Positions 6,605-12,516 of a stretch of 12,653 nucleotides of DNA are shown here, piece by piece (the stretch's first letter is position 1; each line of letters starts with the position of its first letter). The stretch spans positions 1 through 12,653 of the forward strand of contig JASHOI010000728.1 of NCBI GenBank assembly GCA_030041195.1. The letters run 5' to 3'. The notes beneath the pieces were generated by a model that saw only the letters and a program-made list of their open reading frames with translations, had not been told where the DNA came from and did no database searches. The DNA is from Streptosporangiaceae bacterium (GTDB lineage Bacteria > Actinomycetota > Actinomycetes > Streptosporangiales > Streptosporangiaceae). Both the position numbers and the translations under genes were made by a program.

Positions 6605-7735
6605 CCGGGCGGCGCCGGGGCTCCACGACGTCACCTGGACCTTGGTCGTGAACGTCAGCTCCGCGATCAGGCTGTCGCCGCCAGCTAGCCAGCCGAAGCC
6701 GACCAGGGCGTCGCTGCTGGCAAAGGTGCCCGGCACGACGGTCAGGCGGCCGCTCGCAACCGACGCCACGTCGAGCTGCGTGGCCAGCGCACCGTCATCG
6801 CCGCCGTTGTAGAAGCTCACCTCGATCGCGAGCAGGTCCCCGTCCGGGCTGAACGCGGCGTTGGCCGCGGAGCTGGCTCCGGGCAGCGCGACGATCGTGG
6901 CCCGGCCGGTCGCCAGGTCCAGCACCTTCACCCGGCAGAGCGGGTCGCAGGCCGGCGCCCAGGCAACCGCGGTCGCGCTGGCCGCTATCACCCCCGCGAA
7001 GGTGCGGCTCGGCCGCGAGCCACCCGGGTCCCACAGCGTGTAGGTCGGCGGTCCGGCCCGCTGGACCGCCGGAACGAGCAGCAGGCCACGGTCGGTCGCC
7101 TGGGCGATCACATACCCGGGCGGCAGCGTGGTCTGCGGCCCGAGCGGCGTCCCGGTGACGCTGACCTCACGCGCGGTTCCCGCGGCGGTGCCCGTGTCCG
7201 TGTTCGGAGGGTAACTGGTCAGCCAGACGGCTCCGGGGACCGCGCCAGCGGCGACCGCGTCGGCGAGGCCGACCCGGGTCACCGACCCCGCCTGGTCGCC
7301 GAGAAAGTACACCGGCCGCGGCGGCCCGGCGCAGCCGGAGCAGCCAGGCTGGGCCCCGGTACCGGGCTGGATCGCCCAGCCGCCGGCGACGCTGGTGAAC
7401 TGGTAGCCGGAGCCGTCCGGCGGCAGGCCGCCGATCGCCTCGGTGCGGCCGGTGGCGGGCCAGAACCAGGCCGGCCGGGGCCCGGCGACCGGCAGCCGGA
7501 CGCTGCTATCCCAGGGAAGAGTCTGCCCGGCCACCCCGTCGGGCACCGCGGCCAGGCCGGTCACGGGCAGGGTCGTGGCCGGCTTGCGCGGGGCGGCCGC
7601 CCGCGTCTCGTGTGCGTGCCGGGGCAGGTGCAGAACGACAAGGCCGGCCACGAGCAGCAGCGCGGCGATCACCGCCAAGCGGCGCGGCCACGGGCCGGGC
7701 CGGTGCTCGCCTCCCTGGCCGAGGATGTCGGGCAT
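6548..7735 (-). CDS. Membrane-anchored beta-propeller-like protein of unknown function
   Basis: No named family recognised; 395 aa. A short cytosolic tail (1-19, RR at 18-19) precedes one hydrophobic helix (20-37), after which the protein is presumably extracytoplasmic. The ectodomain is rich in beta-strand-like blades, with one clear TolB/WD40-like motif, AAFSPDGDLLAIEV (293-306), preceded by VLDLATGRATIVALPG and followed by LDVASVASGRLTVVPG, so a propeller is likely. Cysteines come in two close pairs, C132/C135 and C263/C267, suited to disulfides, and the neighbouring convergent gene is a VKOR. The ATG at 7733-7735 lies 14 nt after the stop of the histidine phosphatase gene; its ribosome site is weak (GGCGG), suggesting coupling. 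The last 57 bp are antisense to the end of the VKOR gene. Confidence 0.78.
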   Translation of the reverse strand: MPDILGQGGEHRPGPWPRRLAVIAALLLVAGLVVLHLPRHAHETRAAAPRKPATTLPVTGLAAVPDGVAGQTLPWDSSVRLPVAGPRPAWFWPATGRTEAIGGLPPDGSGYQFTSVAGGWAIQPGTGAQPGCSGCAGPPRPVYFLGDQAGSVTRVGLADAVAAGAVPGAVWLTSYPPNTDTGTAAGTAREVSVTGTPLGPQTTLPPGYVIAQATDRGLLLVPAVQRAGPPTYTLWDPGGSRPSRTFAGVIAASATAVAWAPACDPLCRVKVLDLATGRATIVALPGASSAANAAFSPDGDLLAIEVSFYNGGDDGALATQLDVASVASGRLTVVPGTFASSDALVGFGWLAGGDSLIAELTFTTKVQVTSWSPGAARLAVAAVRPGQDSDSLVVG

Positions 7736-7749
7736 GACCGGGCCGCCAG

Positions 7750-8304
7750 CTACGCCAGGTGAGCCACCGAGGCGATCTCGACCACGTCCAGGTTGCGGAA
7801 CGTGGTGATCGCGCCCGGCGGGACACCCTTATCAACCAGCCAGGACGGCAGCCCGCCCTCACCGAGCAGCGTGCGGAGCAGATCCGCGGTGACGCCGCCG
7901 TGACTGGTGGCAGCGACCGGGCCTGGTTCTGCGGCTAGGTCGAGGAGGAAGCTGCGCAGCCGCTGGCCCGCCTGGCGGGACGAGTCGCCGCAACAGGGCA
8001 CGAAGTCCCGGTCCAGGCTGGTCCGGTGCCACTCGGCCAGGAACTCCTCCGACGTCTGGCTGCCATCCCAGTTCATGCGCTCGCGCAGCCGCACATCCGG
8101 CTGGATACGGACCCCGGCCGCGCCCGCGATGTGCTCGGCGGTCTCGATGGCCCGCCGCAGCGGGCTGCTGTACACGGCGTTCAGGCCGCAGCCGTACAGC
8201 CACTGGGCGGTCCGGCCGGCCTGCTTCCGTCCCTCGTCGGTCAGCCCCGGATCGCCCGGGCCGGGCTCAGCCTCCCCGTGCTGCACCAGGAAGATCAGCG
8301 TCAT
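7750..8304 (-). CDS. Histidine phosphatase superfamily protein with QHG motif
   Basis: Branch-1 histidine phosphatase (phosphoglycerate mutase-like), 184 aa, cytosolic. Nucleophile H9 occurs in LVQHGEAEPG; the usual motif is RHG, and here the arginine is glutamine. Other catalytic features are present: SSPLRRAIETAEHI (46-59, with the family arginine), the acidic LRERMNWDG (E75) and the second histidine H135 in ATSHGGVTADLLRTLL. The sequence GDPGLTDEGRKQA is also typical. The QHG form is, from memory, seen in related actinobacterial proteins, so it is probably not an error, but activity may differ. Start ATG 8302-8304 has GAAGGA about 7 nt upstream; an alternative ATG at 8415 would add 37 residues without family similarity. 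It is first in a two-gene unit with the propeller protein. Substrate unknown. Confidence 0.9.
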   Translation of the reverse strand: MTLIFLVQHGEAEPGPGDPGLTDEGRKQAGRTAQWLYGCGLNAVYSSPLRRAIETAEHIAGAAGVRIQPDVRLRERMNWDGSQTSEEFLAEWHRTSLDRDFVPCCGDSSRQAGQRLRSFLLDLAAEPGPVAATSHGGVTADLLRTLLGEGGLPSWLVDKGVPPGAITTFRNLDVVEIASVAHLA

Positions 8305-8377
8305 GCCCCAGTCCTTCCGCGGCTGGCGACCTCCCCGATTCGGAATTGTCCTCCCCGGGCGCGGTCCTGACCAGATG

Positions 8378-8406
8378 TTGGACACGAACCGCCGCCCGGC
8401 TACGAT
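8378..8406 (+). promoter_or_regulatory. Sigma-70-type promoter for the MFS gene leader
   Basis: TTGGAC (8378-8383) and TACGAT (8401-8406) are separated by exactly 17 bp and match housekeeping -35 and -10 consensus at four and five positions respectively. Initiation would be expected near 8413-8414, about 95 bp before the MFS start codon. It is the best promoter in the window. Confidence 0.6.
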
Positions 8407-8413
8407 CACGTTC

Positions 8414-8434
8414 ATGAGCAGCAGCTTCCCTTGA
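8414..8434 (+). CDS. Possible six-codon leader peptide
   Basis: ATG AGC AGC AGC TTC CCT TGA encodes MSSSFP. The ATG lies 7 nt after the -10 hexamer of the promoter at 8378-8406, so transcription could start at its first base and give leaderless translation. It is followed at once by a GC-rich hairpin (GGGCC 8448-8452 with GGCCC 8456-8460, and AACGG/CCGTT 8445-8466), then the MFS gene. This is the layout of a translated leader that could couple serine-codon reading to downstream expression. So short an ORF could also occur by chance. Confidence 0.25.
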   Translation: MSSSFP

Positions 8435-8495
8435 CTGTGAGCTGAACGGGCCCGCGGCCCTCCGTTCCGCCTGACCACGCCGGTGAGACGAGGAC

Positions 8496-8503
8496 GGAGG
8501 AGG
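8496..8503 (+). promoter_or_regulatory. Strong Shine-Dalgarno sequence of the MFS gene
   Basis: GGAGGAGG precedes the GTG codon at 8508-8510, with its first GGAGG 7 nt from the start. It decides the choice of this GTG. Confidence 0.75.
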
Positions 8504-8507
8504 ATTC

Positions 8508-9737
8508 GTGCAGCCCAAAATGGGGAGGGCCAGGCCGGTCCTGGCCGGCGCGGCGGTGCTCGCCGCCGCGCTCGCAGTGGAATTGGTCGATGAACTGGCC
8601 GGCAGCGCCAAGAGCGCCGCGCTGCCGCTGATCCGCCGGGATCTGGGCCTGGACTACGGTCAGATCGGCCTGCTGGAATCGGCGCCGCTGCTGCTTGGCA
8701 GCATCATGGAACTGCCGCTCGGGATCCTGGCCGGGCATGGCCGCAGGCGCCGCCTTGCCGTCCTGCTCGGCGGGGTGCTGTTTATCCTCACGCTCATCGG
8801 TGCGGCCGCTGCCCGCTCGTTCGCCGATCTGCTCATCGCCTTTGTGTTGTTCTTCCCGGCCTCGGGGGCGTTCGTCAGCCTGACCCAGTCGGGCCTGATG
8901 GATGCGGATCCCGGCCGGCGGGAGCAGCACATGGCGCGCTGGGAACTGGCCGGGTCGGCGGGCTCGGTGGCCGGACCGGTGCTGGTGATTGCCGTGCTCG
9001 CAGCCGGTGGCGGGTGGCGGTCGGCGTACCTGGCAGTCGCGGCGGCCGCGGCAGCCGCGTGGCTGGGCGTGGCCAGGAACCCCCCGGTGCCCGCCGATCG
9101 ACCCCCACCCCCCACCCACCTCCCAGCTCCCCGCCCCTCTCCACTCCCTCGTCACTCCCCCTTAACTGCGCTGCGACAGCCCGGGGTGGCCCGGTGGCTC
9201 ATCCTGCTGCAGGTCAGCGACCTGCTGCTGGACGTTTTCACCGGGTTCCTCGCGCTGTACCTGGTTGCGGTGGCCCATGCCTCGCCCGTCCAGGCTGCGC
9301 TGGGGGTGGCGGTCAGGCTGGGGGCCGGGCTGGCCGGTGATGCCGTGCTCATCTGGGCGCTGCGTCACGCTTCGGGACTGGCCCTGCTGCGGGCCAGCGC
9401 CGCCGTGGCCGCCGTGGCGTTCCCTGCGTTCCTGCTCGCCGGAGGTCTGGTGCCCAAGCTGCTGGTGCTCGGCTGCCTGAGCCTGGCGACGGCCCCGTGG
9501 TATCCCGTGTTGCAGGCCCAGTTGTACGGCAGCCTGCCCGATCAGAGCGGGGTGGCGGTGTCGCTGTCGAGTGCCGCCGGCCTGCTTGGCGGCGCCGTGC
9601 CGCTCGCCATCGGGTTGCTCGCCCAGCGGTTCGGCCTCGCCTGGGCCCTGGCGGGCCTGGCGGTCGCGCCGCCGCTGCTGCTTGCCGGGCTCTGGCGGTC
9701 GCCGCGGCGCCGCCAGACGCCGTGCCGTGACTGCTGA
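8508..9737 (+). CDS. Major facilitator superfamily transporter
   Basis: Predicted 12-helix membrane transporter of 409 aa. The first half (about 1-190) has six hydrophobic segments, with the loop GILAGHGRRRRLAVLLGG between helices 2 and 3 at about 72-89, which resembles the MFS motif A (G-x-x-x-D-x-x-G-R-R/K) though the acidic residue is lacking. A proline-rich central loop of about 30 residues (about 190-220, PADRPPPPTHLPAPRPSPLP) links to a second half of six helices. E25 and D28 in helix 1 (VELVDELAGSAKSA) are charged residues inside the membrane and could take part in proton coupling. The C-terminus is RRRQTPCRDC. The transported compound cannot be deduced; no biosynthetic genes or regulator lie beside it. 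The GTG start has a strong ribosome binding site, and expression probably comes from the promoter at 8378-8406. Confidence 0.9.
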   Translation: MQPKMGRARPVLAGAAVLAAALAVELVDELAGSAKSAALPLIRRDLGLDYGQIGLLESAPLLLGSIMELPLGILAGHGRRRRLAVLLGGVLFILTLIGAAAARSFADLLIAFVLFFPASGAFVSLTQSGLMDADPGRREQHMARWELAGSAGSVAGPVLVIAVLAAGGGWRSAYLAVAAAAAAAWLGVARNPPVPADRPPPPTHLPAPRPSPLPRHSPLTALRQPGVARWLILLQVSDLLLDVFTGFLALYLVAVAHASPVQAALGVAVRLGAGLAGDAVLIWALRHASGLALLRASAAVAAVAFPAFLLAGGLVPKLLVLGCLSLATAPWYPVLQAQLYGSLPDQSGVAVSLSSAAGLLGGAVPLAIGLLAQRFGLAWALAGLAVAPPLLLAGLWRSPRRRQTPCRDC

Positions 9738-9750
9738 CGCCGAAGATGAC

Positions 9751-9784
9751 GGTGCCCCCTCCGCGTCGCCGCGGAGGGGGCACC
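9751..9784. terminator. Perfect 15-bp hairpin between convergent genes
   Basis: GGTGCCCCCTCCGCG (9751-9765) pairs perfectly with CGCGGAGGGGGCACC (9770-9784) around the loop TCGC. It begins 14 bp after the MFS stop and faces the convergent secreted-protein gene, so it can serve both strands. There is no T-tract on either side. Confidence 0.85.
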
Positions 9785-9797
9785 ACCGGTTGTCACC

Positions 9798-9837
9798 AGG
9801 CCGGGCCGCCGGGTCCTGCCCTGCGCGGCCCGGGCCT
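9798..9837 (-). terminator. Second hairpin after the secreted-protein gene
   Basis: AGGCCGGGCCGC (9798-9809) pairs with GCGGCCCGGGCCT (9825-9837), with one bulged base and a 15-nt loop. It lies 24 bp beyond the stop of the minus-strand gene and is met by that transcript before the hairpin at 9751-9784. Confidence 0.5.
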
Positions 9838-9861
9838 AGCGGTTGCGGAAAGGTCCGCCGA

Positions 9862-10566
9862 TCAGAAGGCCGGACCCAGCCTGAGTCCCCACTCCTGGCT
9901 GTCGTAGACCTTGCCGCCGTTCATCGACAGCGGCTGCAGCGTCAGAATGCCGCTGTTGCTGGTCGTGAGGACGAGCGGGTCCGAGACTGCCCCGTCGGCC
10001 CCGTTAACCAGAGGCGCGTCGTACCCCAGGAGCGAGCGGCTGTCCTTGACCTTGTTGTTCGTGTCACCCACCCACAGGGCCCGCGCGCTGTCGCCGCAGT
10101 CCCTCAGCGTGACCAGGCCGCCCTCTACCACCGAGAACCTGCCCACCGCGACGCAGAGGTCCGAGGTGAAGCTGCCCGGCGCGTACTCCTCCTGGTAAAC
10201 CGGGAAGGTACTCGGGTAGTTGATGCAGACGTAGGCGTTGTCCGGGATCAGGCCGCTGCCGCCGTCGAGCGTGCAGAAGTCCGCCAGGGTCCCGACCTGC
10301 GTGGCGATGAAGTCCTGCGACTTCAGGTAGTTGTGGGCGGTCGCCAGGTGGACCGGGCTGGCGTAGTGCCCACTGGTGGTCGGGATCTTCTTCTCCCCGA
10401 GCCCCTGGTTGAAGATGTCGTTGCACTTCTTGCCACACGCGGCCGTGGCGGCTGGCTTGGCGCGGTCAGTCGCGGCGCCGGCGGCTGCGGCCGACATGGC
10501 GAGCATCGCGGTGACGGCTACTCCGGCCGCCAGAGCGTAGCCCGCCCGGGTAAAGCGGATGCGCAT
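9862..10566 (-). CDS. Secreted six-cysteine protein of unknown function
   Basis: I do not recognise the family. The 234-aa product has a clear signal peptide: basic n-region MRIRFTRAGY, hydrophobic core ALAAGVAVTAMLAMSAAAA, and an alanine-rich cleavage region near residues 30-33. The mature part has six cysteines (44, 48, 98, 114, 138, 157), an even number compatible with three disulfides, and a soluble, beta-strand-like composition with aromatic residues; the first two form CGKKC. No catalytic motif, LPXTG anchor or lipobox is seen. The ATG at 10564-10566 has AGGAAGGA 6 nt upstream; the in-frame ATG at 10572 directly abuts that site and is less likely. It stands alone, bounded by hairpins downstream and a long gene-free region upstream. 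Confidence 0.82.
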   Translation of the reverse strand: MRIRFTRAGYALAAGVAVTAMLAMSAAAAGAATDRAKPAATAACGKKCNDIFNQGLGEKKIPTTSGHYASPVHLATAHNYLKSQDFIATQVGTLADFCTLDGGSGLIPDNAYVCINYPSTFPVYQEEYAPGSFTSDLCVAVGRFSVVEGGLVTLRDCGDSARALWVGDTNNKVKDSRSLLGYDAPLVNGADGAVSDPLVLTTSNSGILTLQPLSMNGGKVYDSQEWGLRLGPAF

Positions 10567-10645
10567 GATCATTCCTTCCTGTTTGTTGCCGTACCGGCTG
10601 CCCCTGAGGCGGCGGCCTGGGCGGTCAGGCGTCGGCCGGTCGCCG

Positions 10646-10675
10646 TATTGCTGTGATCCTGGCTGTTATTGCTGT
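10646..10675 (-). repeat. Direct repeat ACAGCAATA spaced 21 bp
   Basis: TATTGCTGT occurs at 10646-10654 and 10667-10675 (ACAGCAATA on the coding strand of the downstream gene), start to start exactly 21 bp, two helical turns. Each copy is preceded on the minus strand by GGATCA, with two extra bases in one copy. ACAGC occurs a third time between them. Located 80-110 bp before the secreted-protein start, it looks like a tandem binding site. Confidence 0.5.
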
Positions 10676-10886
10676 ATTGATCCCGCCCTGCCAGTAGTAA
10701 TGGATACGCTACCACGAGTAGTCATTTGATTACGCGACGTGATTGACTTGGGGTCACGGGATCGCCGGCCACTCGCGGCCTGTAAGGCGCTAACCCCCGA
10801 TGCGCCCGGGACGGCCAGGGAGCCGGCCATTCCTGCCGCGCCCTGCCCGCTCCGCACGCACCGGAGCCGACACCATTCCCCCCTTC

Positions 10887-10907
10887 TCCGCGCGCTCGGC
10901 GCGCGGA
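10887..10907. repeat. Perfect 9-bp stem hairpin in gene-free region
   Basis: TCCGCGCGC and GCGCGCGGA flank the loop TCG. It is not next to any stop codon, so it is either part of an untranslated transcript or a chance GC-rich palindrome. Confidence 0.4.
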
Positions 10908-11237
10908 CGGCCGACCGGGAGCCCGGTGGCCCGCACCGCGCGGAGACGGGCGATCTCGCTCCGATCTCCGCAGCGCAGGCCGGGGATCCCGGCAAACTAA
11001 ATCGGTACCTAAGTGATAATGCATAGCCAACTTTTATTGGCGCGATTGCATTCTCATAAGCGAGACGCGCCACTGCCGCCCATGGTTGTCACCACCCATA
11101 CGGACGTTTCTTAATATCCCGTCGATTACTTAAGGAGCAGATTGATATATGACCTGAGGGAATAATTCAGTCGCAGGCGTCTTGCTCGCAATAAGCCCGG
11201 ACGCTGGCCATTCGTGCGGATTGGCCGCAGCACGCGA

Positions 11238-11273
11238 CAGCCCCGGTCCGGGGGGTTTCCCGGACCGGGGCTG
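11238..11273 (-). terminator. Perfect 15-bp hairpin after the flotillin gene
   Basis: CAGCCCCGGTCCGGG (11238-11252) pairs perfectly with CCCGGACCGGGGCTG (11259-11273) around the loop GGGTTT. It lies 9 bp past the flotillin stop. No T-tract follows on the minus strand. Confidence 0.85.
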
Positions 11274-11282
11274 CTGGCTACG

Positions 11283-12461
11283 TCAGGCAGTCGGGCTCTG
11301 GTTCGCGTCGGCGGGCTTGCTGTCAGGAGCGCCGTCCTGGCCGGCCGTGATCGGCTCGAAGGACGTTACCTCCTGCTCGGCTGGACCGGCCAGGTTGTGC
11401 TTCACCGAATCGAGGATGGCCAGCCCCTGGCCGACCAGGCCGGCCGCGATCTCGCCCAGACCGTCGGCCCCGTTCAGCACGTTGATGTTGGCGTTGGCCA
11501 GGCCGCCGGCCGCCTCCCTCACGATCTGCGGCAGCTGGTCGATCAGCATCCGGTCCAGCGCGATGCGGTTGTGTGAAGCAGCCGCCTCCGCCTGGGCCTT
11601 GACGCGCTGCGCGTCCGCCTGCGCCATGATCCTGACCTTCTCCGCCTCGGCCTCGGCCGGCTTGATCACCTCGGCGACGAGCTGGCGCTGGCGCAGCTCG
11701 GCCTGGCGCTGTGCCAGGTCGGCCTGGGCGGCGATGACGTTCATCTGCGCCTGGGCCTGGGCCAGCGGCCCGGCCTGGGACGCCTCGGCCTGCGCCTTGT
11801 CCACCTCGGCCTTGTACTGCGCCTGCACGATCGAGGTCTGCCTGGCGTACTCGGCCTGCTTGCGCTGCGACTCCTGCTGCGCCTCGGCCGCGGCCTGGTT
11901 GGCCTGCGCCTGTGCGATCTGCGCCTGCCGCTGGATCGCCGCGTTGTGCGGCGCGGCCATCGCGTCGATGTAGCCGCTGTTCATGTCGTCGATGGACTGA
12001 ATCTGCAGCGAGTCGACGGTCAGGCCGATCTTGGCCATCTCGGCCTTGGACCCGTCCAGCACCTCGGTGGCCAGCTTCTGCCGCTCGGTCACGATCTCCT
12101 CGACGGTCATCGAGCCGATGATCGAGCGAAGGTGCCCGGCGAAGATCCGCCCGGTCAGCGTCGACATCTGATCCTGGTCGGACAGGAACCGCTGCCCGGC
12201 GTTGACGATGCTCTCCTCGTCGTTGCCGACCTTGAACGCGATGACCGCCCGCACATTCAGCGAGATGCCCTGCCTGGTCACGCACTGCTCGGCGACCTCG
12301 GCCTCGCACATGGACAGCGTGAGGAAACTTGTCTTGCGGAAGAACGGAGGCACGAATGCGCCGTGGCCGGTGACGACCTTGAAGGGAGCGCCGTTGCGCC
12401 CGAACCTGCCGCCGGAAACGAGCATCGCCTCATCGGGCGCTGGAACACGGTAGCCGAGCAT
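11283..12461 (-). CDS. Flotillin-like SPFH domain protein
   Basis: 392 aa. The N-terminal SPFH/band-7 domain spans about residues 5-165 (MLGYRVPAPDEAMLVSGG; GHGAFVPPFF; MCEAEVAEQCVTRQGISLNV; FLSDQDQMSTLTGRIFAGHL; IGLTVDSLQIQSIDD). A long Ala/Gln/Glu-rich coiled coil covers about 172-300, as in flotillins, and a C-terminal region with DQLPQIVREAAGGL and NVLNGADG follows. Flotillins oligomerise at the inner membrane and organise fluid or ordered domains. B. subtilis FloT starts with a membrane hairpin; here the protein begins directly with the SPFH domain, without signal peptide or membrane helix, so attachment would be through the domain itself or a partner. The ATG at 12459-12461 has GGAG 7 nt upstream. 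The palindrome ATCCCCGGGGAT lies just before the ribosome site. It probably follows the partial gene at the right edge. Confidence 0.93.
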   Translation of the reverse strand: MLGYRVPAPDEAMLVSGGRFGRNGAPFKVVTGHGAFVPPFFRKTSFLTLSMCEAEVAEQCVTRQGISLNVRAVIAFKVGNDEESIVNAGQRFLSDQDQMSTLTGRIFAGHLRSIIGSMTVEEIVTERQKLATEVLDGSKAEMAKIGLTVDSLQIQSIDDMNSGYIDAMAAPHNAAIQRQAQIAQAQANQAAAEAQQESQRKQAEYARQTSIVQAQYKAEVDKAQAEASQAGPLAQAQAQMNVIAAQADLAQRQAELRQRQLVAEVIKPAEAEAEKVRIMAQADAQRVKAQAEAAASHNRIALDRMLIDQLPQIVREAAGGLANANINVLNGADGLGEIAAGLVGQGLAILDSVKHNLAGPAEQEVTSFEPITAGQDGAPDSKPADANQSPTA

Positions 12462-12479
12462 CTTTCATCTCCAGTCGGG

Positions 12480-12491
12480 ATCCCCGGGGAT
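12480..12491. promoter_or_regulatory. 12-bp perfect palindrome upstream of the flotillin gene
   Basis: ATCCCCGGGGAT lies 18 bp before the flotillin start codon, just outside its Shine-Dalgarno sequence. It could be an operator half-site pair or a small hairpin in the leader; the core CCCCGGGG may also be chance at this GC content. Confidence 0.3.
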
Positions 12492-12516
12492 AGCCCCCAG
12501 AGCAGTCATTGTCCGC

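Larger units (their letters stand above)
10567..11237. other. Gene-free regulatory stretch upstream of the secreted-protein gene
   Basis: About 670 bp with no convincing coding sequence. Nearest the gene is a direct repeat (10646-10675). A perfect hairpin TCCGCGCGC-TCG-GCGCGCGGA sits at 10887-10907. From about 10995 to 11200 the base composition shifts to markedly AT-rich for this genome, and an inverted repeat TGGCGCG/CGCGCCA (11038-11044 and 11066-11072) encloses a 21-nt loop there. The promoter of the secreted-protein gene should lie in the part below about 10750. A small RNA is possible but not shown. Confidence 0.45.

Noticed and set aside
10666..11073. 135-codon minus-strand open frame in the gene-free region
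   Set aside because: Arg/Ser/Gly-rich low-complexity translation typical of chance frames in GC-rich DNA, no ribosome binding site, start lies inside the AT-rich island.
11019..11114. 31-codon plus-strand frame beginning MHSQLLLARLHSHKRD
   Set aside because: No ribosome binding site or promoter at leaderless spacing, poor third-position GC, and no target gene downstream on that strand before the flotillin gene end.
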